NCBI RefSeq assembly: GCF_900230195.1
Contig: NZ_OCNE01000017.1
Span: 62,001-126,000, forward strand
DNA: 64,000 nt
Origin: Streptomyces zhaozhouensis
Lineage (GTDB): Bacteria; Actinomycetota; Actinomycetes; Streptomycetales; Streptomycetaceae
Direction of reading: 5' to 3'
Shown here: positions 26,712-34,759 of the stretch, in pieces
How positions within the stretch are numbered: position 1 is the stretch's first letter
Layout of the letters: each line of letters opens with the position of its first letter
Notes under the pieces: model-generated
The model's database searches: none
What the model saw: only the letters and a program-made list of their open reading frames with translations
Told to the model about the DNA's origin: nothing
Position numbers and translations under genes: made by a program

Positions 26712-26909
26712 GGGGGACTCCTTGGGCTCTGCGGGGTCGCCGGGCGTCAGGGAGCGCCCGGCGGGGTGTGGGGGGCTGCGCGGCCGTGCGGAAGAAGCGG
26801 TGACGTGCGGGGGAGACGGAACACCCCGAAGGAACGGAGCGGGCGGAACGAACGAGCGGTGGGCCGGCGCCGGCGCCGGCCCACCGCGGGGAGCGAGCCA
26901 ACAACCGTG

Positions 26910-27821
26910 TCAGGCGGTGTTGTTGGCGAGCGCCAGCAGCCGCTCCCTGGACCCGTTGAACTTGTTGCGGTCGACGCCGCCGGAGACGCCGGGCACCGAG
27001 CCGCGGTCGGTGTACTGCCAGGCCGTCCAGGTCGGGAAGCCGGCCGGGATGGTCGGGCTGCCGGTCGTCCAGTGGGCCACCCACAGCGGGGCCTTGGTGG
27101 ACATCCCCGACCAGTTGCCGGTGCAGGTGTTCCACCAGCTGGCGGTCGTGTAGATCACCATGTCGCGGGTGGTCCTGGACTTGTAGGTGTTGTAGAAGTC
27201 GTTGATCCAGGTGCGCATCTGGGTCTGCGAGAGGCCGTAGCACTGCGCGCCGTACGGGTTGTGCTCGATGTCGAGCACGCCGGGCAGCGTAAGGTTGTCG
27301 CGCGACCAGGCGCCGCCGTTGGAGGCGAAGAAGTTGGCCTGGGTGGCGCCGTTCGACACGTCGGGGCGGGCGAAGTGGTAGGCGCCCCTGATCACGCCGG
27401 CACCGTGCGCGGCCGGGTAGTTGGTGTTGAAGCTGGAGTCCCGGAAGCTGGTGCCCTCGGTGGCCTTCATCCAGGCGAACTGGATGCCCGAGCCGCGCAC
27501 GGAGGTCCAGTTGATGGCCCCCTGCCAGTGCGAGACGTCGATTCCCTGAACACCGGAGGTGTCCATCGGCTCGTTGGTGCCGCCGCCCCGGGCGTCCAGG
27601 TCACGGCCCTCGTGGATGGCGGTCCCCGCACCCATGAAAGCCTCGCCCTCGGCGAGCGTACCGACGGCGGCGGGCACCTCGCTCGGCCCGGCCGCCGCCT
27701 CGGAGGCGTCGGCGGCCGCCGACGGGGTGGTGAGCAGCAGCCCGAACACGGCGGTGAAGACACCACCCACGGTGGCCATGCGCAACCGCGCACGACGGGT
27801 GAGGGAACGGGAGAAGAGCAT
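26910..27821 (-). CDS. Secreted GH25 lysozyme (N-acetylmuramidase)
   Basis: About 303 residues. The chosen ATG at 27821 (MLFSRSLTRRARLR) has CAGGAGTC just upstream; an ATG 18 bp earlier lacks a binding site. A signal peptide (GGVFTAVFGLLLTTPSAAADA) is followed by a linker and a GH25 domain starting at GIDVSHWQGAINW. Catalytic acids are in DVSHW and in LDIEHNPYG (DxE). It ends in the WQYTDRGSVPGVSGGVDRN region typical of Streptomyces cellosyl/ACM-type enzymes. Hydrolyses the MurNAc-GlcNAc bond of peptidoglycan. The two wall hydrolase genes are separate units, 198 bp apart. Confidence 0.95.
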   Translation of the reverse strand: MLFSRSLTRRARLRMATVGGVFTAVFGLLLTTPSAAADASEAAAGPSEVPAAVGTLAEGEAFMGAGTAIHEGRDLDARGGGTNEPMDTSGVQGIDVSHWQGAINWTSVRGSGIQFAWMKATEGTSFRDSSFNTNYPAAHGAGVIRGAYHFARPDVSNGATQANFFASNGGAWSRDNLTLPGVLDIEHNPYGAQCYGLSQTQMRTWINDFYNTYKSRTTRDMVIYTTASWWNTCTGNWSGMSTKAPLWVAHWTTGSPTIPAGFPTWTAWQYTDRGSVPGVSGGVDRNKFNGSRERLLALANNTA

Positions 27822-28213
27822 GACTGACTCCTGAGTCATCGAGGGGGATGGTACGGATCAGCTGCACTTGACGAGAGCACGTCACGTTGGGGCCAGTTTA
27901 CGCACGTAGACCCGCCCCTTCGGAAGGGGCTTCGGCGCACCCCACCGGTCTAGCCCAGTGAAGAACCCGCCCAACTGCACCGACACACCCCCGTATCAGC
28001 GAACTTTCACCGCTTCGCCATCGCCCGCCACCTCGCGGCCACCTCATCCCCCTCAACCACCGAACCACGCACGGCGCATGACAGGCCCTCACCTATTCGG
28101 CGCCCGACCCGTCCCAGAACTCGCGCTTATTTCACGCCACCCAGGCGTGCGAGCGGCTCACCCGCCACCGCGAGAGAGGCAACGGGAGCACGGGACACCG
28201 ACCCGACAGGTCC
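27822..28213. other. Intergenic region with a hairpin
   Basis: About 390 bp without a credible gene; codon bias is lost between the lysozyme start and the LLM stop. GCCCCTTC and GAAGGGGC form a hairpin at 27914-27930, a likely terminator for the LLM gene read on the minus strand. A palindrome (TGACTC-CT-GAGTCA, 27824-27837) lies right over the lysozyme ribosome binding site. Nothing else recognised. Confidence 0.5.
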
Positions 28214-29200
28214 TCACTCCAGCAAGAACGGAGCCAGCCGCTCCAGGTCGTCCACCGCCGACGGAAGGTCAACCGTCAGCGGATGCAACAGCACGTGGTC
28301 GGCCCCCGCCTCCAGGTGCTCCCGCGCGCGTGTCACCACCGCCGGCGGCTCACCATGCGCCAGCAGCGCGTCCACCAGCGCGTCGCTCCCACCGTCCGCC
28401 AGGTCGGCGTCCCCGAAGCCAAGACGCCGATAGCTGCGGTCATACGCGTTCTCCACGCCCCCCTCGCTCCCCCCGCTCTTCTCGTGCTCCCCACCCTCCC
28501 TCAGCGCACGCCCGGAGCCACTGGCCCTGCGCACGGCCCGAATGGCCTCCCGCGCCAGCGCGGGCTCCGGCTCCAGACTCACCGCCAAGTGCGGCACGAC
28601 CAGCGGCCCCTCTCCCACCACCCGTCTGGCGAACGCCGTATGCGCCACCGGCTGGAGGAACGGGTGCACACCGTCGACGCGTTCACGCGCCAACCGCAGC
28701 GCCTTCGGCCCGAGCGCCGCCAGCACCCGGGGATACCGCGCGCCCGGCAACGCGCGCGCCGCCACGGTGTCCAGAGCGTCGAGATACTCCCGCAGCGCGC
28801 GCAACGGCCGGGGCCCGCCCGCTCCGCCGAGCCCCAGCACCAGCCGGTCCGGGTACGCCTCGGCCAGCGTGGCCGACGCGGTGTGCGTCGCCGACGGCAC
28901 CCGCGCCGCCACATTCGCGATCCCCGCCCCCAGCACCAATCGGTCGGTGGCCGCCAGCGCCACCGCGAGCTGGCTGAACACCTCGCGCCCCGCCACCGGC
29001 GCCCCCGCCGGCGGCTCCCCCGTCCAGAACGACCCGTAACCCACCCCCTCCAGCCTGCGCAGCTGCGCGCGCATGACGGCCACCGGCGTGGCGAGCAGCG
29101 TGGCCGGCGCGATCCACACCCCGAAAGGACCGAGTCGCGCCCTGGCCCGTTCCGCCGTCCACCAGCGGTCGGCCGCCCCGTCGAATCCCGCGCTCTCCAT
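28214..29200 (-). CDS. LLM-class F420-dependent oxidoreductase
   Basis: 328 residues in the TIGR03620-like class of luciferase-like F420 enzymes. Landmarks: FGVWIAPATLLA start of the barrel, GYGSFWTGEPPAG, the LVLGAGIANVAAR strand, LVLGLGGAG and the ALGPKALRLARERVDGVHPF segment near the cofactor site. Probably uses F420H2 for hydride transfer; substrate unknown. An insertion of charged residues (about 240-262, RALREGGEHEKSGG) lies in a variable loop. ATG at 29200 was chosen because the protein aligns from there and a GGGAGG tract precedes it. Divergent from a TetR gene with a clear operator in the gap, so likely repressed by it. Confidence 0.9.
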   Translation of the reverse strand: MESAGFDGAADRWWTAERARARLGPFGVWIAPATLLATPVAVMRAQLRRLEGVGYGSFWTGEPPAGAPVAGREVFSQLAVALAATDRLVLGAGIANVAARVPSATHTASATLAEAYPDRLVLGLGGAGGPRPLRALREYLDALDTVAARALPGARYPRVLAALGPKALRLARERVDGVHPFLQPVAHTAFARRVVGEGPLVVPHLAVSLEPEPALAREAIRAVRRASGSGRALREGGEHEKSGGSEGGVENAYDRSYRRLGFGDADLADGGSDALVDALLAHGEPPAVVTRAREHLEAGADHVLLHPLTVDLPSAVDDLERLAPFLLE

Positions 29201-29253
29201 GCTCGTTCGCCCTCCCAGCCGCCGGCCGCCGGAAGCCCGCCAACCGAGGACAA

Positions 29254-29274
29254 AAACGGAGCCTACCTCCGTTT
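29254..29274. promoter_or_regulatory. TetR operator between LLM and TetR genes
   Basis: AAACGGAG (29254-29261), five bases, then CTCCGTTT (29267-29274): perfect 8-bp inverted arms, in the 143-bp divergent gap. A further ACGGAG half-site occurs near 29291, overlapping a CTACCAT -10-like hexamer. This fits a site where the adjacent TetR protein controls both genes. Confidence 0.65.
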
Positions 29275-29343
29275 CCCGGGGAACTACCATACGGAGGCGA
29301 CCCTCTGCTGCCCAGAGGGAAGACCGAACGGGGAGGTGGAGCA

Positions 29344-29916
29344 GTGCACGAGGCCAAGGGCCCGTCGCGCCGCGCCGACGCCAGGAGGAACCGCGAGCGG
29401 TTGCTCGCCGAGGCGCAGACGACCTTCGCCGAGCACGGGACGCGCGCCTCACTGGAGCAGATCGCCACCCGCGCCGGCGTGGGGATCGGCACCCTCTACC
29501 GCCACTTCCCCACCCGCCAGGACCTGCTGGAGGCACTGCTCGGCGCGCGCTTCGACACCCTGACGGCCACCGGCCGCACGCTGCTGGCGACGCGCCCGCC
29601 CGAAGCCGCCCTCACCGAGTGGACCCACGCCTTCGTCACCGCGACGACCACCTTCCGCGGCCTGACCGCCGAGGTCGCCAGGCCGCTGGACGACGAGACC
29701 ACCCGGCTCCACGCCTCCTGCACCGCGATGCGCGAGGTCGGCGCCGAACTCCTGCGCCGCGCCCAGGAGTCGGGGACCGTCCGGGCCGACGTCTCCCCCG
29801 CCGACTTCTTCGTCCTGGTCACCGGCGTCGCCTGGGCCCACGAGCAGTGCGCCCCCGACGCGCCGGAGCGCGTCGCCCGACTGCTCGACCTGCTCTTCGA
29901 CGGACTGCGCCGGTAA
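29344..29916 (+). CDS. TetR family repressor
   Basis: 190 residues. N-terminal HTH at about 14-60: RNRERLLAEAQTTFAEHG, SLEQIATRAGVGIGTLYRHF (the TetR signature), then RQDLLEALL. The C-terminal ligand-binding domain resembles the TetR_C/SbtR-like class with LTEWTHAFVTATTTFRGL. GTG start with GGGAGGTGGAGCA ahead. Divergent from the LLM oxidoreductase gene with a perfect inverted repeat between them; probable autoregulator and repressor of that gene. Ligand unknown. Confidence 0.93.
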   Translation: MHEAKGPSRRADARRNRERLLAEAQTTFAEHGTRASLEQIATRAGVGIGTLYRHFPTRQDLLEALLGARFDTLTATGRTLLATRPPEAALTEWTHAFVTATTTFRGLTAEVARPLDDETTRLHASCTAMREVGAELLRRAQESGTVRADVSPADFFVLVTGVAWAHEQCAPDAPERVARLLDLLFDGLRR

Positions 29917-29979
29917 GCGGGGCACCAGCGACGGGGCGCGCGGGCGCCGGAAATCGCTTGCCCTCCCCCACGCGCGCCC

Positions 29980-30149
29980 CTAGGTTGTCTCGTTTGGATC
30001 TTCGTGGATCAGGGCGCGGCGTCAGATGTGGTGCATCGCAAGGCGCCGGATCGCAGCTCATACTTGGTCGTATTCGCGCGATTCGGTAACGCAGCGAGGT
30101 GCCGTAGCTGGCGTCGCGCCCCCGCGAAGATCCAAACGAGGCGACCTAG
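29980..30149. mobile_element. MITE-like element, 170 bp, with CTAG target ends
   Basis: Two 28-bp terminal inverted repeats: left 29980-30007, right 30122-30149. They agree at 25 of 28 positions; the shared core is CTCGTTTGGATCTTCG. Both ends carry CTAG, the type of target duplicated by some IS5-family (IS427-group) elements. The 114-bp interior has no transposase, so it would be a non-autonomous element moved in trans. It lies 11 bp upstream of the GTG of the maleylpyruvate-isomerase-like gene, and TAGCCT at its right edge could serve as -10. Confidence 0.7.
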
Positions 30150-30160
30150 CCTCCGGCGGT

Positions 30161-30841
30161 GTGAACTCCGTGGAGGCTCCGCACTCACCGCTCTTCTCAC
30201 GCGCCCTGTCGGCGCTGCTGACCGCCGTCGCCGAGACCCCCGACGAGGATTTCGCGTTGCCCTCCGGCTGCGCCGGCTGGCTGGTGCGCGACCTGGTCTG
30301 CCATCTGGTGATCGACGCCCAGGACGTGCTGATCACCCTGGCCACCCCGGCTGAGACGGAACCGACGGCGGACGCCGACAGCTACTGGCGCCTCCTCGTC
30401 GAGGCCCCGACCGGCGACGCCCCGCTCGACGCGCTGGTCCCCCGCCTCGCCGCCGCCTACGGCGACCCGGCGCTGCTCAGGGCCCACCTGGACGACGTCG
30501 GCTCCGCCGCCGGCCGCGCCGCCCGGCTCGCGGACCCGGCCGCCCGCGTCGGCACCCAGGAGATGGTGCTGACCGTGGAGGACTTCCTCTCCTCCTACGT
30601 GCTGGAGTGGACCCTCCACCACCTCGACCTGGTCGCCCACCGTCCGACCGCCCCCGGACCCGCCGCCGAACCGCTCTCCGCCGCGCGCGCCGCCCTGGAA
30701 CGCCTCGCGGGCGCGGCGTTCCCCGCCACGCTCACCGACGCGGACGCGCTCACCGTCGCCACCGGCCGGCGCCCACCGACCGAGGCGGAACGGGAGACCC
30801 TCGGCGACCTCGCGGCCAGGCTCCCGCTCGTCCTGAGCTGA
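30161..30841 (+). CDS. Maleylpyruvate isomerase family mycothiol-dependent enzyme
   Basis: 226 residues. N-terminal DinB-like helical bundle with the metal/mycothiol-binding pattern: GCAGWLVRDLVCHLVIDAQD near 38-57, ELEWTLHHLDL-like YVLEWTLHHLDLVAH near 148-162, and a C-terminal MDMPI_C-like helix region. Members use mycothiol for isomerisation or transferase chemistry. The open frame extends upstream into the MITE, but the GTG at 30161 matches where family similarity begins. No Shine-Dalgarno is present; TAGCCT eight bases upstream suggests a leaderless transcript starting at the MITE edge. Substrate unknown. Confidence 0.85.
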   Translation: MNSVEAPHSPLFSRALSALLTAVAETPDEDFALPSGCAGWLVRDLVCHLVIDAQDVLITLATPAETEPTADADSYWRLLVEAPTGDAPLDALVPRLAAAYGDPALLRAHLDDVGSAAGRAARLADPAARVGTQEMVLTVEDFLSSYVLEWTLHHLDLVAHRPTAPGPAAEPLSAARAALERLAGAAFPATLTDADALTVATGRRPPTEAERETLGDLAARLPLVLS

Positions 30842-30888
30842 GCCGGCGCCCGGCCGCCGGGGCCGGCCCGGTCACGCCCCCGGCGGGG

Positions 30889-31371
30889 TCACTCGCTGAT
30901 GCTCCACGGCATGACGATGCCGTACTTCCACACGTAGACCGCCAGCAGCGCCCCGCATATCACCAGACCGACCGTGGTCAGGATGATGTTCCGCCGCCGC
31001 ACCCGGGGATCGAGCGCCCGCTGCGCGTACTCGGTGACCTTCCGCTTGGTCCACCGCAGCACCAGCTGCGCCCAGACGAACTCGGTGGCCCAGATCGCCA
31101 TCCCCGCGAAGATCACCAGCCAGCCGGGGCCCGGCAGCGGCAGCATGATGATGCCGACCACCACGACCACCAGACCGACGATGAAGACGCCGACCTGCCA
31201 ACACATGTGCAGTGGGCGCGAACCGCGCACGAACGACGGCGCGCGCGTACCGAGCGGCTTCTCGTCGACCGGAACCGGAACCGGAACGGGAACGGGCTCG
31301 GTGACCGCCCCCACCCCGCCGGGCGCGGCCGCGAGGTCCCCTTCGTTGCTCTGCGTATCGGTATGGGTCAT
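30889..31371 (-). CDS. PGPGW-motif membrane protein (TIGR02611 family)
   Basis: 160 residues. Residues 1-50 are polar, with a PVPVPVPV stretch encoded by a short DNA repeat. Two adjacent hydrophobic segments (about 57-78 VGVFIVGLVVVVVGIIMLPLPGPGW and 80-97) enclose the family hallmark PLPGPGWLVI, and a third TM lies near 132-152. This actinobacterial family has no known function. ATG at 31371 with AGGAG about 13 bases upstream. Convergent with the isomerase-like gene, 47 bp between stops; divergent from the next TetR operon. Confidence 0.86.
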   Translation of the reverse strand: MTHTDTQSNEGDLAAAPGGVGAVTEPVPVPVPVPVDEKPLGTRAPSFVRGSRPLHMCWQVGVFIVGLVVVVVGIIMLPLPGPGWLVIFAGMAIWATEFVWAQLVLRWTKRKVTEYAQRALDPRVRRRNIILTTVGLVICGALLAVYVWKYGIVMPWSISE

Positions 31372-31675
31372 CGCGTCGGGCAACTCCTCGTCAGCAACCG
31401 GCACCGTCCGCCCGACCCTGCCACCAGGACACCACCCGAGCAAACCCGGAACGCCCGCCCCGGACGCCCCGTACCTTCCCAGACGCCCGACCCCCCACAA
31501 AAGGTTGCGGACCACGGACGGTCATTTCCCGAAGTTGCGGCCTGCCGGGAGGGGAGAGGGGAAGAACGGGAAGGCGCGCGCGGCGGTGAGTGGCGGAACG
31601 ACCCCGGGGTCCCGGCGACTGGCGACTGGCGACTGGCGACTGGCGACTGTACCTACTGGTATGTACAGTCGGGGC
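31372..31675. promoter_or_regulatory. Divergent gap with heptamer repeat and TetR operator
   Basis: 304 bp without a gene. GGCGACT is repeated five times without interruption at 31614-31648. Touching it, at 31646-31669, is an operator-like inverted repeat: ACTGTACCTAC, TGG, TATGTACAGT, with the outer ACTGTAC/GTACAGT arms perfect. The operator ends 6 bp before the TetR ATG, so binding would block its promoter or start. The rest of the gap (31372-31613) shows nothing I can name. Confidence 0.65.
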
Positions 31676-32239
31676 ATGGACACTCGAAAGCGCCTGCTCA
31701 CCGCGGCCCAGGAGCTGCTCTGGGAGCGGGGCTACGCGGCGACCAGCCCCAAGGTCATCCAGGCCGCGGCCTCAGCCGGGCAGGGCAGCATGTACCACCA
31801 CTTCCACAGCAAGGAGGACCTGGCGATCGCGGCACTTGAGGAGAGCGCACGGTCGCTGCGGCACGACGCGCAGGCGGTGCTCTCCGGCCCGGGGACCGCA
31901 CTGGAGAAACTGGAGGGTTACCTGCGTCGCCAGCGCGACAGCCTTCGCGGCTGCCGGATGGGGCGGATGACCTATGACGCCGACGTGCTCGCTTCGCCGG
32001 TGTTGATGGCACCCGTGACGAGAACGATGGACTGGCTGGTGGAGACGATCGCCGGTGTCGTACGTCAAGGTGTCGAGAACGGTGAGCTGCGCGACGACGT
32101 CGATCCGGAGGCACTGGCCTGCACCGTCGCCGCGGTCGTGCAGGGCGGCTACGTCCTCGCGCGGGCTCATGGCGACACCTCGCCCTTCGACGCCGCGGTG
32201 GACGGCGCCGTCGGCCTGTTGGAACGAGCCGCGGCGTGA
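31676..32239 (+). CDS. TetR family regulator
   Basis: 187 residues. HTH about 3-48: TRKRLLTAAQELLWERGYAATSPKVIQAAASAGQ then GSMYHHFHSKEDLA, a TetR motif with SMYHHF instead of TLYRHF. The C-terminal domain resembles the AcrR/YxaF-like class (CRMGRMTYDADVLASPVL, TMDWLVETIAGVVRQG). Leads a three-gene operon: its stop overlaps the cupin GTG (GTGA) and the cupin stop overlaps the DUF4865 ATG. The operator directly upstream indicates autoregulation. In the long open frame running from 30974 only the part from 31676 aligns with the family. Confidence 0.92.
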   Translation: MDTRKRLLTAAQELLWERGYAATSPKVIQAAASAGQGSMYHHFHSKEDLAIAALEESARSLRHDAQAVLSGPGTALEKLEGYLRRQRDSLRGCRMGRMTYDADVLASPVLMAPVTRTMDWLVETIAGVVRQGVENGELRDDVDPEALACTVAAVVQGGYVLARAHGDTSPFDAAVDGAVGLLERAAA

Positions 32240-32634
32240 CCCTCCCGGAACATGCGACGTTCACCGGCCGGGTCAGCGCCAAGGCGCTGCGTGTCGCGGA
32301 CGACGATTCGAGGCTGGTGGCCTACGAGGTCACGTTCGCCGCGCAGGCACGTACGCACTGGCACACGCATCCGCACGGGCAGCTCCTCCTCGTGACCTCC
32401 GGGACCGCCCGCGTCCAGCTCGAAGGAGCTCCCGTCGTGGAGCTCGGTCCCGGAGACTCCCGGTGGGTCCCGCCCGACACCCGGCACTGGCACGGAGCCG
32501 CGCCAGCCGGGCCGATGACGCACATCGCCGTGCAGGAAGCCGCGGCCGACGGCAGCACCGTGACCTGGGGTGAACCCCTCTCGGACACCACGTACCACGA
32601 CGAACGACCCATGCCTTCGAAAGGGACCCTCTGA
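32236..32634 (+). CDS. Cupin domain protein
   Basis: 132 residues, a single cupin barrel. Metal ligands in HWHTHPHGQLLLVTSG (motif 1: three His, with Gln where Glu is often found) and PGDSRWVPPDTRHWHGA (motif 2 His). Proteins of this type are often annotated as quercetin-dioxygenase-like or carboxymuconolactone-associated cupins. GTG start overlaps the TetR stop by four bases. Placed between TetR and DUF4865 genes, it probably acts in a small stress or degradation module. Substrate unknown. Confidence 0.9.
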   Translation: MTLPEHATFTGRVSAKALRVADDDSRLVAYEVTFAAQARTHWHTHPHGQLLLVTSGTARVQLEGAPVVELGPGDSRWVPPDTRHWHGAAPAGPMTHIAVQEAAADGSTVTWGEPLSDTTYHDERPMPSKGTL

Positions 32635-33194
32635 TGTACGCCATGCAGTACTCCGTCCCGCTGCCCGCCGACTACGACATGCGGATCATTCGCGAGCGCG
32701 TCGCCCGCACCGGCCATCTCCTGGACGGATTCCGCGGCCTGAACTTCAAGGCGTATCTGATCCGCGAGAAGGCGAACGGGGCCGCGGGCAACGAGTACGC
32801 CCCGTTCTACGTCTGGAACGACATCGACGGGATGCGGGCGTTCTGCTGGGGCGAGCCCGGTTACTCCGCGATCGTCCGCGACTTCGGCCGGCGCCCCATC
32901 CAGGACTGGACCCTCGTCGGCCTCTCCGAAGGGCCTCGCGGTCTTGACCAGGCCCGCACGATGTCGCTCTCGACCCGACCACTGCCCGCCGGCGTCGCCC
33001 CCGTCGAGGTGATCGAGGATCTCACCGGGGACTTCCTCGCCTCGGGCGGCCCGTGGACCGTACGCAGGGTGGCCGCGGTCGACGTCACGACCTGGACCCT
33101 GCTGCTGGCCGAACTCACCGCCGACCAGCCGACGACGGACCACGGGGCCACCGGCTACGAGGTCCTGCACGTCTCACCGGGGCCCCGCGGCTGA
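32634..33194 (+). CDS. DUF4865 family protein
   Basis: 186 residues. The N-terminus (MYAMQYSVPLPADYDMRIIRERVARTGHLLD) and the middle (GLNFKAYLIREKANGAAGNEYAPFYVWND..GMRAF) match what I recall of DUF4865, a dimeric alpha/beta-barrel-like family of unknown function usually linked to TetR, tautomerase or cupin genes. ATG overlaps the cupin stop (TGATG), so it is translationally coupled. The C-terminal half has little recognisable. Confidence 0.85.
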   Translation: MYAMQYSVPLPADYDMRIIRERVARTGHLLDGFRGLNFKAYLIREKANGAAGNEYAPFYVWNDIDGMRAFCWGEPGYSAIVRDFGRRPIQDWTLVGLSEGPRGLDQARTMSLSTRPLPAGVAPVEVIEDLTGDFLASGGPWTVRRVAAVDVTTWTLLLAELTADQPTTDHGATGYEVLHVSPGPRG

Positions 33195-33227
33195 GCCGGA
33201 CGGCCCCGCGGCGCAGTGGCACGCGGG

Positions 33228-33602
33228 TCAGTGGAGGGGGAACGGTCCGAAGCGCCCCCAGGCCACGAAGATCATCGCGGCGAGAAAGACCAGGTCCCCG
33301 AGGAGTTCCCGGTACTCGGCCCGCCGGATGCGCTCGGTGACGGCACCGGCCATGTACAGGGCCATCCCCGAGGCGGCCACCGGCACGAGGACGGGCGCGA
33401 TGTCGAACAGCCCGGGAAGGACCAGGCCGAGCCCGCCGAGGAGCTCGGCGGCCCCCATGAACCTCACGTTGCCGGGCGTGAAGTCCCGTGGCCAGTGCAG
33501 CTTCGCGGCGTACTTCTCGTACGGCCAGGTCAGCTTGACGACGCCGCCGACGACAAAGCCGGCGGCGAAGAGGCCGGCGACCACCCAGAGTGCGATGTCC
33601 AT
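33228..33602 (-). CDS. DoxX family membrane protein
   Basis: 124 residues, four predicted TM helices (about 3-22, 48-68, 72-92, 98-117) with FTPGNVRFMGAAELLGGLGLVLP, a DoxX-like pattern. ATG at 33602. Its promoter is TGTCACA-N16-CGTC (33641-33667 on the minus strand), the motif reported for ECF41 sigma factors, and the neighbouring divergent gene encodes such a factor. DoxX-like membrane proteins are common neighbours of these sigma factors and have been linked to redox balance. It is thus a probable target of the ECF41 factor. Confidence 0.9.
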   Translation of the reverse strand: MDIALWVVAGLFAAGFVVGGVVKLTWPYEKYAAKLHWPRDFTPGNVRFMGAAELLGGLGLVLPGLFDIAPVLVPVAASGMALYMAGAVTERIRRAEYRELLGDLVFLAAMIFVAWGRFGPFPLH

Positions 33603-33640
33603 GGTTCCGCTCCCGCTCGCGATGACGCTTTCGAGACCGA

Positions 33641-33667
33641 GACGAGACGGCCTCCGCCGGTGTGACA
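33641..33667 (-). promoter_or_regulatory. ECF41-type promoter of doxX-like gene
   Basis: On the minus strand: TGTCACA (33661-33667), 16-bp spacer, CGTC (33641-33644). This matches the -35/-10 motif published for ECF41 sigma factors, including the spacing as I recall it. It lies about 40 bp upstream of the DoxX ATG. Confidence 0.75.
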
Positions 33668-33689
33668 TCGCCTCGGGGCCGGCCCGCCG

Positions 33690-33716
33690 TGTCACAGCCC
33701 GGGGCGCCGCGTCGTC
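33690..33716 (+). promoter_or_regulatory. ECF41-type promoter of the sigma-factor gene
   Basis: TGTCACA (33690-33696), 16-bp spacer, CGTC (33713-33716) on the plus strand, same motif and spacing as the promoter facing the other way 22 bp away. It lies about 36 bp before the sigma GTG, which predicts autoregulation. Confidence 0.75.
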
Positions 33717-33752
33717 TCGTATCGGGAAGTCCACGGCAGGGAGGGGACGGAA

Positions 33753-34740
33753 GTGGGACGACAGAGCGCACGCGCCGGCGAACGGGTGGCCGAGTTCGAG
33801 GAGTTGCGTCCGACCCTCTTCGCCGTGGCCTACCAGATCCTCGGCAGTGTCGCCGAGGCGGAGGACGCGGTTCAGGAGACGTGGCTGCGCTACGCGAGGA
33901 CGAGGGTCGAGCCGGACTCGCTCCAGGCCTATCTGTGCACCATCGTCACGCGCCTCTCCATCGACGTGCTGCGCTCGGCGCGGGTGCGCCGGGAGACGTA
34001 TGTGGGACCGTGGTTCCCGGAGCCGCTCCCGACCGAGACCGGCGACGGCGGCTCGTGGCACGCGCACGGGGCCGTTGACCCCATGGCGGCCGCTGAGCTC
34101 GCCGACTCGGTGTCGATGGCGGTGCTGGTGCTGCTCGAACGGCTCAGCCCCGCTGGAGCGTGCGGTGTTCGTGCTGCACGACGTCTTCGGTTTCGACTAC
34201 GCGCGGATCTCCGGGATCGTGGGCCGTACCGAGGGCGCGTGCCGTCAGCTCAGGTCACGCGCGCGGCGCCATGTCGACGCCGGACGCCCGCGCTTCGAGG
34301 CCGACCGCCGCAAGCGGTCCGAGCTCGCCGACCGCTTCCTCTCCGCGCTCCGGGACGGCGACGTCGAGGCGTTGGAGACCTTCCTGGCCGCCGACGTCGC
34401 CGCGCTCAACGACGGCGGCGGCATCGTCGGCGGCACCGGGGGGACCTACGGTCCCCGGCGCACCGCACGGTTGCTGGCGAACGCCGTCTCGCCGCTGCTC
34501 ACCCTCGGGGCGACGCTCCGGCGGCGCGAGCTCAACGGGCAGCCCGGCGCGCTCGTTCTGGACCGTGGGGGAAACGTCCTCGCCGCGTGGGTGCTGGAGA
34601 TCCTCGACGACCGGATCCAGACGCTCCGCTCCGTGACGAACCCGGAGAAGCTGGCGCATCTCGGGCCCGTCGGCGACCTCCGCGCGACCGCACGCGAACG
34701 CAACCGGGCCCGCCGGGACGCTCGGCGCGACACGGACTGA
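33753..34740 (+). pseudogene. ECF41-family RNA polymerase sigma factor (SigJ-like), frameshifted
   Basis: The first frame (GTG 33753 with GGGAGGGGACGGAA) gives sigma region 2 (AYQILGSVAEAEDAVQETWLRYA) and the start of region 4; the frame then changes at a CCCC run (34148-34151). After removing one C the reading continues ERLSPLERAVFVLHDVFGFDY, full region 4 (EGACRQLRSRARRHV) and the SnoaL-like C-terminal regulatory domain of ECF41 with NDGGGI, NGQPG and NPEKL (the DGGGK/NPDKL-type motifs). Undisturbed it would be about 328 residues, a normal length. Either a recent +1 mutation or a sequencing error in a homopolymer. Both flanking promoters fit ECF41. Confidence 0.85.
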
Positions 34741-34759
34741 GCGGCGCGACGGCCGCCTC

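Noticed and set aside
27959..28977. Pro-rich plus-strand frame
   Set aside because: Covers an intergenic stretch and the antisense of the LLM gene; no ribosome binding site or domain.
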